Assembly (NCBI GenBank): GCA_013398015.1
Contig: VZRR01013710.1
Coordinates: forward strand, 62,001 to 126,000
From: Oreocharis arfaki
Taxonomy: Eukaryota > Chordata > Aves > Passeriformes > Paramythiidae
Direction: 5' to 3'
Length of the DNA: 64,000 nucleotides
Under the pieces are notes generated by a model. The model did no database searches, had not been told where the DNA came from, and saw nothing but the letters and a program-made list of their open reading frames with translations. Position 1 is the stretch's first letter. Each line of letters opens with the position of its first letter. A program made the translations under genes and the position numbers. Positions 14,186 through 26,531 of the stretch are shown here, piece after piece.

Positions 14186-14575
14186 ATCCTTTCATTATCC
14201 TGATACAACAACATAACCCGTTTACAGCAGATTAAAAACCCCTCAATTTCTATTTGTATCCATAGGTACCAGAACACATGAAGAAATGCAGCCCTTTTCT
14301 ATTATTTGGCTTCTTGCAGGTTGAAAACTCACCTTTCTGACATGGAGAAAAATATTTTCATGACCTCAAGTCAGGAATGCTTCTATTGAGAAAAAAAATT
14401 AATTTAGTTCAAAATTATTCACATATTGAGACCTCTTTATAGCAGTAGGCAGAGTTCTAAGTCATCTTCAGCTGTGGTCAAGAAAGCAGGATAGTTATGA
14501 GTCATTGCCAGAAGTCAGTGCTTTTGAGTAAATCCAGGGTCCCAATTGCCTTCTTTTTACTCATAAAATGTCTTC

Positions 14576-14581
14576 CATTAT
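14576..14581 (+). repeat. Target-site duplication, left copy (CATTAT)
   Basis: Six bases immediately before the LTR's TG. An identical copy at 14929-14934 immediately follows its CA. Confidence 0.85.
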
Positions 14582-14816
14582 TGTTGCCTTAGTTTTTCAC
14601 TGCATGCCTTGTTTGCATTAGCAGTGAAGGACTTTCTCATAAGTTGTAAGATAAACAATACCCATGTTTTTGTAACGAATCTTTTCTAGGCTGTACTTTT
14701 AGAATTGTTTTGCATTCCTTCTCCGGAGGCGGAGGAAGGTGATGGACTGAATTTATATCCTATCAATTTGGAGAGGCTTAACCTCTTCATCCAATTGTTG
14801 ATTGTCTGTACATATG

Positions 14817-14824
14817 TATATAAG
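14817..14824 (+). promoter_or_regulatory. LTR TATA box
   Basis: TATATAAG inside the solo LTR, just upstream of its AATAAA signal. It would mark the old viral promoter. Present activity is unknown. Confidence 0.6.
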
Positions 14825-14830
14825 TGTGAA

Positions 14831-14836
14831 AATAAA
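14831..14836 (+). terminator. LTR polyadenylation signal AATAAA
   Basis: Canonical AATAAA in the putative R region of the solo LTR, followed by a GT-containing stretch. It could still terminate sense transcripts. Confidence 0.6.
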
Positions 14837-14934
14837 CGAGGGGCCAAGCTTTTTGCCCGTTGGCCCAAAACCTTGGCGTGTGAATGAAACCTGCGTCCAT
14901 GCCTGATTGTTAGTGTCGATCTGCGACACATTAT

Positions 14935-17900
14935 GATGTCTGCAACGTATCTATTCATGAGAAAATAAAGCAACTTAATGTCATTCAACAAAAAATCTAC
15001 TCAAGAAAACCTTATTCCATATTTTTTATCTCCTGTAGAAATAATGTGTAGAAAACTCTATCAGGAGTTAGCCAGGAACTATTGCACCATTAGGAACATG
15101 TACTACACATCACTTCTGAAGGCACACTGCTGGGCTAATTCTTACAGGATATGCTTCATTTTTGGCAGATGATCACTATGGTAAGAATTTCCTTCTTCAG
15201 ATGTCAGGATCATTAAAAAATACAGCTGTTCTCTGAGGAAAGTAAGAAAACTAGGTGTGTGATAGGAAAATGAAAAACAACTAATAAATAAGGCAATGAA
15301 TAAACGGAAGAAAAAAGATTAAGTTAAAAGAGAAAAAAAAAAAGTTTCCTGGTAAAAAGTTTGCTCTTAAAAATATTTATCATTGAAAATATTAGCTGCC
15401 AGACAAGTTGATGAAGTGAGTTATGCAGAAGACAGATAACAACTCAAGCTGTGTCTTGAATGAATACCGACTGCAGCAAGTCAAACTTCGTAAGCAGCTC
15501 TGCTGACCTTTCTTCAATTGATGTAAATATGGATTTATAGTATCAGAAAAATGTAGATGAATTGCCCCGAGCCATACATCAGCTCGATATGCTTGTCTTG
15601 TAGAAGTATCCATTACTTATGAACCACAGAAAAAATTTACATCGGAGAAAGAAAAAATAATAACCAGAACAATTGAATTTATAAACTTTGTGATGCAGTA
15701 ATTAGTAGAAATGGGCTGAAGAGAAAAGTAGTTTTAAAAGGTAAATATCTGCTGTGAAAGCCCAATGGAACATGCACAGAGCTTGAAGTTTACTGGTTGT
15801 GTTTATTGAAGTTGTGGATCACAGAAACAGCTTCAGTCTTCAGGAAAAGAAATGGTTGAAACTCAGCTAGGAAAATGAAGTTAGGGGAAATCTCTTACAC
15901 TCAATATGAACTTAAGGGCGGGGGGGGGAGGATTGAAACACTATGAAAATGGTATAATACAGATAGCAACTTTTTTTCCCTAAGGCAATTTCTGTAAAAC
16001 CTTTGGATGGCAGAAGAAAAATCAATAAAAATGATTACTGGGTGGTAAAGAACTTTCACCATACTGAAGTTATTTTTGCTCTGAGGTTCAAATTGGGTCA
16101 AAAACACTTGAAAGGTGGAAGCTAGTCTTTTAAACCACTTTGCAGTACATGGCAATGCTGCTTATTATTTTGTATGATTATTCTGAGAAACGGTGTCTCA
16201 GGAAGACCTCAAAGTAAGATCTCAGCATGGTTAATAGATTAATTGATACAGCAATTCACTTTACTGAAAGACTTGAGGATGAGATTATATATTTTTCTAA
16301 AAGCTATACAAAATCTTCTTACAGATTCAGAGCTTGATGTACTTGTTTCCAATAAACAGGTGGCCAGGCTAGATGTTCCAAATGGCCTCTTCTATGAATT
16401 TCTGATTTAAATACGTAAGTCACTAGGCAGCTTGTAGAAAAAGAACAAGGAAGGCGTGCTGAACTAGTATTATCCTGAAAGGGTAGGGGAAAGCAGGGTA
16501 TGAAATTTGAGCATATGGGAAAGTCTGCAGAAACATTGGGAGATAAGCTGTTGAAAACCAAATTTGTAAACTGCCAGTTATCTTAGATTCTCTAGAGAAG
16601 TTTTTTGTTTTAAATGATGGATTTTAACCTCTTTTTTCTCCAATCGTCCTCCTTTTTCTAGCTTATGAAAAAAGAAGGAAATGTAGTACCTCTTTTTTCC
16701 TTCTACTTCCGAAGTTAATTCTTTTCAAATATTATGATCTTTTTAACTTTTTCTGGTCATAAAAATAAATGAGTGCAAGAAAAATATTACTTGAAGACAC
16801 GATTTCCTTGCTCTAAGGCCAGCCAAGAACTTCATCTTCATATTATATTAATTGTATCCTTATTTTTCATACTTTTTCTGCCCCTTGAAAATATTAAGGC
16901 AGTTTTGGAATATGTGTGTCCACTTGAAATTTGGGACATGAGAGTTTAAAATTAAAACAAAATATGCTATATATAAGTCAAAACCAATACAAACAATATA
17001 AAATCTCATCTACAAAAAGTCCTTCATTAATGAACATGAAAATATGTTAGCAAATTCAGTGCAATTTTAAACAAAAGTGCTAGAAGTATATTTTCTACTA
17101 GTCAACTAGAGACAAAATTTTGCTAAAAAGTCATTATAAGCCTTTAAAGTTTACATATAAATTATACCTCTAGAAAATTGTAGATATTGACCTTAGATGG
17201 ATTTCCCTAAGTCCTCCTATATTGATTACACTTCTGCTTAGATTATCCATGAACAGATGAAAACACATTGATTTAAATCCTGAACATTGATTTGTAGCTG
17301 ACATAAAAAAATTCTTATCAAAGTTGTCAACCAAGTAGTTCCCAAATGATCAAACTCAAGAGACAAATATACATTGAACAACAATGGTTTAGCATCATGC
17401 AGTATCTCATAACCTTCTAGCATGAACAGTGAGCACCCACCTGATGTGGTAGACTACTCTTTGTTTTAAGGAATTGGTCGTGCTCTCTCAGTCACAAATT
17501 TGAGACAGAAGCACAGAGAAAAATTCTCATGATAAACACAGTTATGTCCTCATTTAATTAAATTTAAAATATTTGGAGAATATTTTTTTCCTATTTCTTC
17601 CTTCTACCAAATAACTTATGTGCTGGATTTTCTCTGTTTCAAAAGCCTACAGACCTCCTTGCAGAAAAGTTTTCAGTCCAAGCAACCACAAAAAAGAGAA
17701 CTCATGAGGAAAAACAACCCAGAAACTTCAAATAGAACCAATCAGAAATTTCTAGATAAAAAATTAGGTTCCTACTTCTATATTTTATTAATAAATATAA
17801 GGATGCTGACCAATGAGGAAAAGACAAGATAAATCAGGAGAATGAGACTCGGGAAATATCTTATCCCACATAGATCAAAAATCCAAAGGATATGAAGGGG

Positions 17901-20900
17901 GGAGAATCCTACACCCTGGACCTCTGAAAGGACAGAAAAAGGAAATCCCTTTTCCAGTAGCAAAACTTCTAAGTTCTTCAGCAAGGATAACAAGTCTGGA
18001 GGGTCCTCTTCACTGGCGAATTCAAATTGCATCTTTGTGTATATGTTAATTTAAGCTTCTACAGGACAATTAAAGTGATTTCAGCAAGATATAAAGTTTT
18101 AGAATACATGGCTGAAACAAAGAATAATTTCAAAAGTTGTGTGAACAATAAATGAGATTGGAACCAATGTTAGGTTACGAAAAATCAAACCAATTTAATA
18201 TCTTCTCTCATATTTCATATGATTTTTGAGAAAAAAAAAAAAACAAACCCAAGTAATTAATCTTTTTGAATAACAGAAAAGCATTTATTCTACTGCATTT
18301 AGAGAAAGGCTGTTACCCAAGGAAGACAGAAGGGAAAGAAAATGTGAGGATCTTACTAAAGAGAAAATTGTCATGGAAAGTATGGAAAATGGACATATCA
18401 GATGCTGGGTGGCCAACTAGTGATACTGCTGGCATATATAGTGGACTTCTTTATTAATAGCCTTGGCACAAAGAATAGAATATTTTGCTGTAATTTTCTA
18501 ACTTCATTAAGTTGAAGGCCTCACACCAGTGAATGACTGGAATATTGCACATTGAGGGCAAAATACCTTGAAAGCACAAGTTCTCAAGAATGAAAATAAA
18601 AAATTTACCAGAAGAAGCTAAATGTATTTTGCTGTATGTGGGAACTTCTCAGTTGGAGTCAAGGGAGAGGAGATGAGCTATGCTGTATTAACTGATCTCA
18701 CAAGGGCCTGGGTGATTTTGGAGTATAAAAAGTTCTGAGGAGTTGATAGTCTATCTTACAAGAATAAATTAATTTGATTCAATACTTTTGCAAAATAAAA
18801 GTTGAAAAGGAAAGTAATTCTTGTCTATTATATATATCAGAGATATAAACCCAAAGGTAGGGTCGCTCTTTACACCGAGGCCAAATATCAGCACAAAAAT
18901 AAATTAGAATATATTGCATAATAACTTCATAAAGGAAGGAAATTTAAAAGTCACAAATAGCCATCAGAACAATAATTTTTTGTGACATAAATTCTAACTT
19001 TTTAGGATATAAATGGCTAAGTACAATACAGAGATGCCTGTAATAACAGGCACCTCTCTCAATGATAGACAATAGTACTGTCAATGATAGAGAAGGACTT
19101 TTCAGTTCTGGGTGTGAGCTGTTGTTTTCAGCACATCCGAACTAATTTGTAAAGCTGTTTAAAAATATAGAGTATTTGGAGCTTTGCATAGAATCAGATT
19201 TCCCAAATACATGCCAATATAAAAACCACATCGTGGAGTATAAGAGTGTTTTATTTTGCCTTCGTTTAATTTTTCAGCAGACATTAGCATGTATACATTA
19301 CCATTTTTATGTTGCTAATATTCTGAAGTACTCTGTCAGCTCTGTCAGCAATGTATCATAAATCAAACAAATTACTTGCAGTATAGGAACTCTGAAATTA
19401 TTTGATTGACTGCCATAGGATGAAAGCAATAATTTATTTTGAAAAAATGATAGAAAAATATTTATAGGATAATAGGACAAAAGATACTGTGCTCTAAAAC
19501 GTAACATATTGATAAAGATTTTTGCAGTCTTAGATAGTGTAGACAGTTGTGAATCTGTCTAGCTATAAATAGATAGAGAATTGTGGTCCTGTAGTTTTAG
19601 TGCTAACTCAAAAAAAGTTAAGGTCAACAGAATTCACACATATGGTATTTATCAAGTAAGTTTATTTTACTGCATGTGATCATATGATTTTACTTTTGCT
19701 TAGACTTCCTATAACTCATATATTCTTCCTTTTCAATTACTAAAGGTAATTTAATAATTCTGTCTTTTAAACAAAGAACAGTTATTGCTCAAATGCCAAA
19801 GAATTGCTTTGGCAGCCTTAAAGCAGGGTATAATGGCTGAAGATGTTAATCTGAAAATTTTACTGTGGGGATCTAGATCATTTCCTGAACTTTATTTTGT
19901 GCCATGTGGGAGACCAAAAGGTACACTAAAACTTGTTTTAAATATAATTAATGCTTACTTTTAGTAAATTTAAAACCTGTGTGCTCAGCAACTTTTGATC
20001 TACTGAGTTTCCTCAGTACTGTTTTTTCCTACTTCATATACTATGAAAGGGCTGTTAAAATACAATTTTTAGAATATTCCTTAAATATTTTTCTCTGTTT
20101 TATAAGCATGCAGTAACAGAGATTTTCAGAGGTGAAGAGACTGATGTGAAAAATTAACTAATAAATATTTTATGTACCAAAATAGCAATAAGGCTCCCAG
20201 TTGTTGACCACTCATTTATAAAGCAAGTTCTTCCATCTCATATTAGACTAGAAGAATCTTTTAGATATTATAAATTATTAATAGGTATTAATAGGTATTA
20301 TTATTAGTAGTAATAATAATAGTAGTAATAAAAATATAGACTTTAAATACCCCATGAGTGCAGGGGAATGTGGCCAAAATTACGTATAAAGAATCAGGAT
20401 TTCCATTGTTGTATATAGTCAGAATTCTTGAGACAGGCAAAATGAATTAAATGATGAAATGTAAACTGGAGCTCCTAATGTCACTATTTCCTCCACAAAA
20501 ATTCACTTTTACAGTCATACCTATGAAATTCCCAGTCACAGAGAACTTCTGGCACATGAGCAATCTCCTACAGCAACTGAATGCATGTGTTAGTTCTCAC
20601 TTGTTCCTTTTGCTACCAGAAAGTTTCTGTTCTTGGTTTGTTCCTGCTGTTTTTAGAAATGGAAACCTTAAAGAAGGTCAGACCTTCAAGAACAGAAACC
20701 TGTCAAAGCAAGCCATGTGTGAGACAGACTTGGCAATGCTTCTTAACAGGATTTTGTCTCCAAAAATTCATAAGAGATTATGCAAAGGCAGTGCAACAGT
20801 TTAGAGTTTACCTCAAAATTTCTCTTCAGCGGTTTCTTCCCAGTCATTGTAGCAGGTCACCTTCCACATTATTTCTGTGTGACTCCTTCCAGTGACTAAC

Positions 20901-21689
20901 TCTATCTAGAAAACGTTCTCAGTGTTTCCCTGGATAGTCACAGTCCCCTTGTTTGCCGATATTTGGCTTCATGATACTGCAAAATTCCAATATCTCATAC
21001 CAGCTATAGCCGTGAGTTTTATCTTAAGAGTAAGAAACAAAATGTTCTCTCTTCTCTATGGTGAGTCAGAAGTTGATGATTGTTCTCATTGCTCACCTTT
21101 TCTCTCAAGAGCAAAAAAAACCATCTTTCTTGACTACCTCATCATTCTTGGCTTCTTTCCAGAAATTCCTGAATTTCTTTCTTATATTATCAACTGTTTT
21201 TCTTTTTTTTTCTGTTATTTCCTTGCCATTTAAATACTTTGTATATGATTCAGCTGCAATTCCATAATAATTTAGGCAATATAAAGTTTCTCTCTTGATT
21301 TCTATGATAATGGTTCTCAGTTATTTGCATGGTTGTCAAACTATTTCTTGCTTGTTCATTAAAGTATGAGCATTATTTATTTAAATTTCATTCAAAGGGG
21401 AAGAGACATCCTACCCTGTCCTCATCATCCTAAATATAATACATGAACTCCTGAATTTATGAGCAGATCAATCTTTCCAAAAGGAGTTCAGAACCTGTAT
21501 GTGATTTCAACAGAAGAGAATTTCTGTGTACTAACAGAAGTCTTTGAACATCTAATATCTTGTATATAATGATTGGACCCATGTGGGATAATGACATCAG
21601 TAAGAGGGAAGCTTTGAACTGAAGAATAAGCACAAAAATCTGTGTTTCTTAGAATGGAAAAACCACAAGACAAATGCCTTAATAATGAG
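14935..21689. other. AT-rich desert, no gene recognised
   Basis: Only short ORFs (the longest is 117 codons, at 20451-20804, unrecognised). It contains a poly-G run at about 15918-15929 and a TAA-type microsatellite at 20262-20336. No retroelement or exon was recognised elsewhere in the stretch. Confidence 0.45.
20262..20336. repeat. TAA/TAG-type trinucleotide microsatellite
   Basis: Imperfect array of tta/taa/tag trinucleotides, including two 'ttaataggta' units at its left end. It is likely to vary in length. Confidence 0.8.
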
Positions 21690-22007
21690 TTCCTCCTCCT
21701 TTGATGATGAGTGATCCTCTCCTTTATCTTTTATTACTGGGCATGACATAATTTGGTATGGAATTTCTCTTTGATCAGCTTGGGTCAGCTGTCCTAGCTT
21801 TGTCCTCTCCCAACCTCTCTCCCATTCCCAGCCTACTGGTCTTTGGGGAGTGTGGGATTTGGAGATAGCCTTGATGTGCAGAAGCAGTGCTCAGCAGTAG
21901 CCAAAATTCTGGTGTCTCATCAGCACCTTTCTAGCTACAAATACAAAGCGTAACACCACAGGGGCTGCTATGGGAAAATTGATTCCATATCAGCCAGATC
22001 CAAAACA
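21690..22007 (+). mobile_element. ERVL-like LTR, 3' part
   Basis: Shares a run of landmarks in order with the LTR at 47393-48082: 'gggcatgac', 'tggtatggaat', 'ggtcagctgtcct', a 'gtcctctccc' stretch, 'gaaaattga' and a final 'ccaaaaca'. Both copies are diverged. The 5' part of the LTR is missing or unrecognisable, and no target-site duplication was found. Family class is recognised by eye only. Confidence 0.65.
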
Positions 22008-22975
22008 ATCTCCATGCCTTATTCCATACAATTCACATCATATTCAGGTCTGACAGAATTTAATACATTTATACATCTTCTAGACATCATTTTGTACCTA
22101 ATTCTCTTTATTGAAACCCCTTCTTAGCAATATGTATTATATTGTATACTCAAACCACCTTTGTACCCAATATACAGATTTATACATTCTCATTAACTAC
22201 TATTGCCTGTCCCCTAACAGATAGTTATTACTCTTCTGTTCTAGTCTTTCTAATATTTATAAAAACAGGCTACGACTTGGGCACCATAAATCAAGATGGA
22301 TGCTCAGGACAGGAGAGCAGCACATCTGAGTGTCAAACACCAACATCAGCTTGGTTTGGGTCATTGTTACAATCACCTCGATCACTGTTTGTCAATTCCA
22401 ATCATTTCTGCTGTATTACTTCCTACGAGATACAACTCACATCACAATTCTTCCGCAACAAGAAGCAAGGATGAGGATCTCTTCATCCTTGCAGACTACC
22501 ACAAAGTACACCAAGGTCCCTGAGAGAAGAGAATCCCACAAATATGTTTGTCTTTTCCCAAGAGAGGAGCAATCAACACTGCCTTCTCTTATCACTTGTG
22601 TGCCAGGAGGACCTTATCTCCTCCCACAGTATGTAGGGGTTTTTTTTGGGCAGGGCACAATTCCGGATTCTGTTGTAATTTTGGGAGTTGTGGCACTTGG
22701 CATCTCAAAAATAAGTGTCCTACATATGGCAATGACTGCAGATCCTGAACACAGATGGGCATGCTACAAAATTATGCAAAGAAATAAAGTTCATACAGTC
22801 AGAAAAATTGAAATTGGAGCTGTAATTACGGTGGCAATAGAGCCACCTATGCAAACTATGTCCAGGGCAAAAACTAAGGATAATAAGAAAAACTCTCTTA
22901 CCAGCGAACTACAGATTGAAATCCAATGTTCCTGTCAGAAGATATCATAAACAAGATATTGTTTATCACAATAAA
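22008..22975 (+). pseudogene. Possible decayed endogenous-retrovirus internal remnant
   Basis: Directly follows an LTR fragment. It holds the longest ORF of the window (206 codons, 22330-22950), which resembles nothing I know. In another frame, 22671-22721 encodes a cysteine/histidine-rich stretch ending H-x4-C-P, loosely like a damaged CCHC zinc knuckle of a retroviral nucleocapsid. About 33 codons further on in the same frame (22821 onward) is another C-N-Y-G-G-like stretch lacking the expected residues. Several stops and at least one frame change lie between. There is no recognisable protease, reverse transcriptase or primer-binding site. Chance is a serious alternative. Confidence 0.25.
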
Positions 22976-25900
22976 CAGGTATAAACCCAGAAAGGGAGCT
23001 GGGGTAGAACAAGCAAAACAACAACAAAAATCCAGAATTACAAACCACCAACAGTCACCTTAATTTCTCTTTAGAACAGTCAGCCTAGGGATATGGTGAA
23101 AACCTAATTTTTTTGAATTGGACAAAGTCCTAGGTATTATAATACTGTACTGACATAAAAGAGAAATGGATGCTGTAATACATACTTCCATCTTAATTTT
23201 CCATTTCTAACCCCTGCAATTTTATGCCTTCCAAATAGTGGAATCTTTGTTTTTTGCTTTGTATTACAGTATTTGGAGTCAAAACACTGTAAAGTTCTGT
23301 TATTTCTATTAGAAGAGGACTATAAATAATTTACATTTTTCTCCTTCTACCAGTAAAGGCCTGTGCTGTGTTTATTACTTTACAAGCACGGGGTACGACC
23401 ACTGTCTGAAAAACCAAGTCATCCGAGAACAGAGTGGAATTATGATGCCTATATAAGCTTTTGGATTCTTAAATACAGAATATTGTTTCTTAATAATCTC
23501 TTTCTCTTAACATCTATCATTTTGTCTCATCTCACAATTTGTTGGGTTGTTCTTATATTTGTGCCACAAATAAATGGTCTCCATACTTTCACATTAGACC
23601 GTTCCTTTCAGTGATGTTCTGCATTACTACTGATGCACTAAACATGAGGTACTTCTATTCTGCTTCTCTGTGGTTATTTCATAGAGGACTAGGAACACAA
23701 ATGCTGCCTCAGTCTACAAAGCTGCTACCAAATCTTCTTGGCAATTCAATGTATCTAAAGGACTGAATTAAACCCTTCCAAAACTATGGAGAGGACTTCC
23801 AGGTAAACACAGTTCGTATCAATTGTGTGCAGAGTGGAAAAAAAAACCAAAAACGTGAACAGACTAACTCATTGAATCAGTGATGCATGGAAATGCACAG
23901 GTAGAGAGAGTGGATGTCTCATCACCTTGAATGACACCAAAATGTGTATTACAGGCTCCTTCATACAGATTATTGATGACATTCTGACAAGCCTCATTAT
24001 CCAAAGGAACAGGTTAAATGCATTTCCTACCACGTGGCAGCCTACATGAGAGAAAACAAGCAATGTTTATTTTTTCCACATTAAAGAAATCAGTAAACAA
24101 AATATAAGATGATGACCATAAATAACCATTTAATCATTCTCTCTTTTTCTGGACCCAGAAAAATTACATTGTTTGTGTAGTGGCATAGCTGTCATCAGAA
24201 AAACATAATAAATAGCTCTGCTGAACTGATAAGCTGGTAGGAGAAAAGATATGGACTGGAACCCTTTCATGCTAGAAAGCACTGAACCTGTTTTCTCACC
24301 TTTTGAGAGAGTGCTTTTATACAAAAAGTACGACTGATACCACAGCATTTTTCCAAAATCTTTAAGAAGTTTACCTATGGAAGTATAAGATACGTAGCAC
24401 CCATAACAACTAAGTGTTTGTGTTCAAAAGAATCCCTTACCTTGAGTGTCTCACCTTAATGTGGAATCCAAATTAAATTCTGATGGGACAAAAGTAGTGA
24501 GCACATGCACAGACAAAAGCAAAAATCCAGACAAACAGAAAATTTTAAATTAACGAAATATAGATACCCCTGCTTCTGACAGCAGCTAAGCAGAGAATTT
24601 CATAATTGTAGTTTTTGTTTTGGCCTCTCGGTACTGTGTGTGATCCTTTATTGTTCCCAGCTGTAATTGTAGGCTTTCAGCAGGTGCTTTATCTGGAATA
24701 CCCCGGAAAAAGCAGCACCGTGAATCTTGCAGTGCCACGTGAGGACTCACACATGAAGTGACAATTTTCAACACATTCCGTTTACTGAAAAAACATGGAA
24801 AAGGGTGTGTGATATGTAAGCAGAACATACAAATACAATAAAATTAGGCATAAGTGTACTTTAGAGGGTACAAATATGTTCCATCTCACTAACCTTTAAA
24901 CATCTAAAATTATATGATCAAATTTATCCTGGTTCCCTTTGTAGTCAATAGAATATAAAAAAAAGCATCCAGAAGGTCCAACTTGATTCATGTTAGTTAT
25001 ATATTTAAGGTTAAAATTAATCACCTGCAAGATAATTTTTCTTGCCTCTGATTTTAAGTGTGTTACCAGCTCATATTTAAGTAATTCAAAGTTAAAAATC
25101 TCAATTCGGGCACTAAAATCCAACCCTATATGTCAGCCTGATGAAAGGAAAGGTGTAAAATGTCCCCAAAAGACATTTAGTAATTGCTAAAAAAATCTTC
25201 AAGATTCTTACTCTTAGCCAGCAGAACTTATTTTCATATAGTTTGGACAGATGTAGTTTGAATTGCACGCATGTTGCTTCTTGTAGGATGCAATTTTGGT
25301 TTTTTACCAACAGTAACTGAAAAGCTATTTCATCTGTGTCAGTGTGGAACAGCAGTGTCATCTGAAATCTAATGACCTGTTAAATACAGGTATTTGAACG
25401 GGAGTTGTCCACCCCCTGCCCACAAATATACTTTCCTGACTGTACCTTACTCAAAAACATTAAGTATGGTAGTATTTTCTGTTGTGTTTCCTTTTTAAAT
25501 AAGCCTTGTATCATTAAAAAAGGTTCTAATTGTCTTTTTTCTAGCCTTTTCTTGGTTCTCTGGTACATTACACTGCAGAAGTGTTTGGGATACTCAGTGT
25601 ATCCAGAAAATGGCAACAAAGGAGGAAATGGAGAATATTAATGGATATTGTTTCCAAGGAAACAAAGCACCAGAGAATATAAGAAAGCCAAGAAGGATGT
25701 AATGTTTTTTTTCTCCAAGAAAACAAGGGAGTAGAGGAAATGGAGAAGCTAATGAATAAATGACTTAGGTAAATAATCATCCACTTAGAATATTATTGGA
25801 TCAAAATTCTTGACATGATATCACAGATGGTTTTGCCTTGTTTTCAACCACTGACTTAACTTCATCTTTTTGCTCTCCCTCCACAGTGCTTCATATTGTG

Positions 25901-26488
25901 AAAAGAGAAATGCCATTCACTGCTTACTATACAATACTTAGCTCTTTTTGTTCAAGACATTATCTATGAAAATACTTTTTGATTTTTGAAACTGAATCCT
26001 TACTTAATAGGAAGGAGTTCCAGTATATTTAATGGGGCATTGGGAGGTGGTGGCAGGAGAAGGGTGGGGAGAGAAAAGGAAAAAAACCCCAAAGTCTATT
26101 AAGTCTGTTACAATTTTCATATATGCCTGCCTCAAACAGAAGTCAAAAAAATGTTCTCAGTCTAGATAAACAGGTTCATCTCTCATGATTAACACAGGTT
26201 GTGGTGTTTTACTATCAAATAGATAGAATATTATGTCATCCTAATACCCAAAAATTCAGAGCTTAACAATTTTAGCCATCAGATTTCCATTTTCCAGACC
26301 AAAAATTTTGGGAGCAATACTGGGAATGTCTAGGCTGCACTCTCAATTTTTATGTGTTGTTTGCAAATACTTTAACTAAAGACAAGTCTAATGTGACTGA
26401 CTGAGCAAGATTAGATTTGACCTTTATAACTATAATTGAATTTTTGACAGAAAGGCAAGTGACAGGTTTTTTTCTCCAGCCAACCTAA

Positions 26489-26531
26489 GGTAATTTACAA
26501 AGTAATTTACAGAGAACAGTAATTTACAAAG
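26489..26531 (+). repeat. Three near-identical GTAATTTACA units
   Basis: Units of the form (a/g)gtaatttaca(a/g)ag begin at 26489, 26501 and 26518 with unequal spacers. It is a small local tandem duplication. Confidence 0.75.

Larger units (their letters stand above)
12011..14581. other. AT-rich DNA between CR1 and solo LTR
   Basis: No gene recognised. It contains the 25-nt copy of the downstream LTR terminus at 12720-12744 and a small direct repeat at 14156-14185. The rest is unannotated AT-rich sequence. Confidence 0.45.
14582..14928 (+). mobile_element. Solo ERV LTR with 6-bp target-site duplication
   Basis: A 347-bp element that starts TGTTGCC and ends GCGACA, so it has the TGT...ACA termini of a retroviral LTR. 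It is flanked by identical 6-bp repeats CATTAT at 14576-14581 and 14929-14934. A TATA-like box (TATATAAG, 14817-14824) and a polyadenylation signal (AATAAA, 14831-14836) lie in the expected order, followed by a U5-like part that keeps several CpGs. No internal retroviral sequence is present, so it is a solo LTR left by recombination between two LTRs. A 6-bp duplication is typical of class II (ERVK-like) elements, which is my tentative class. Confidence 0.85.
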
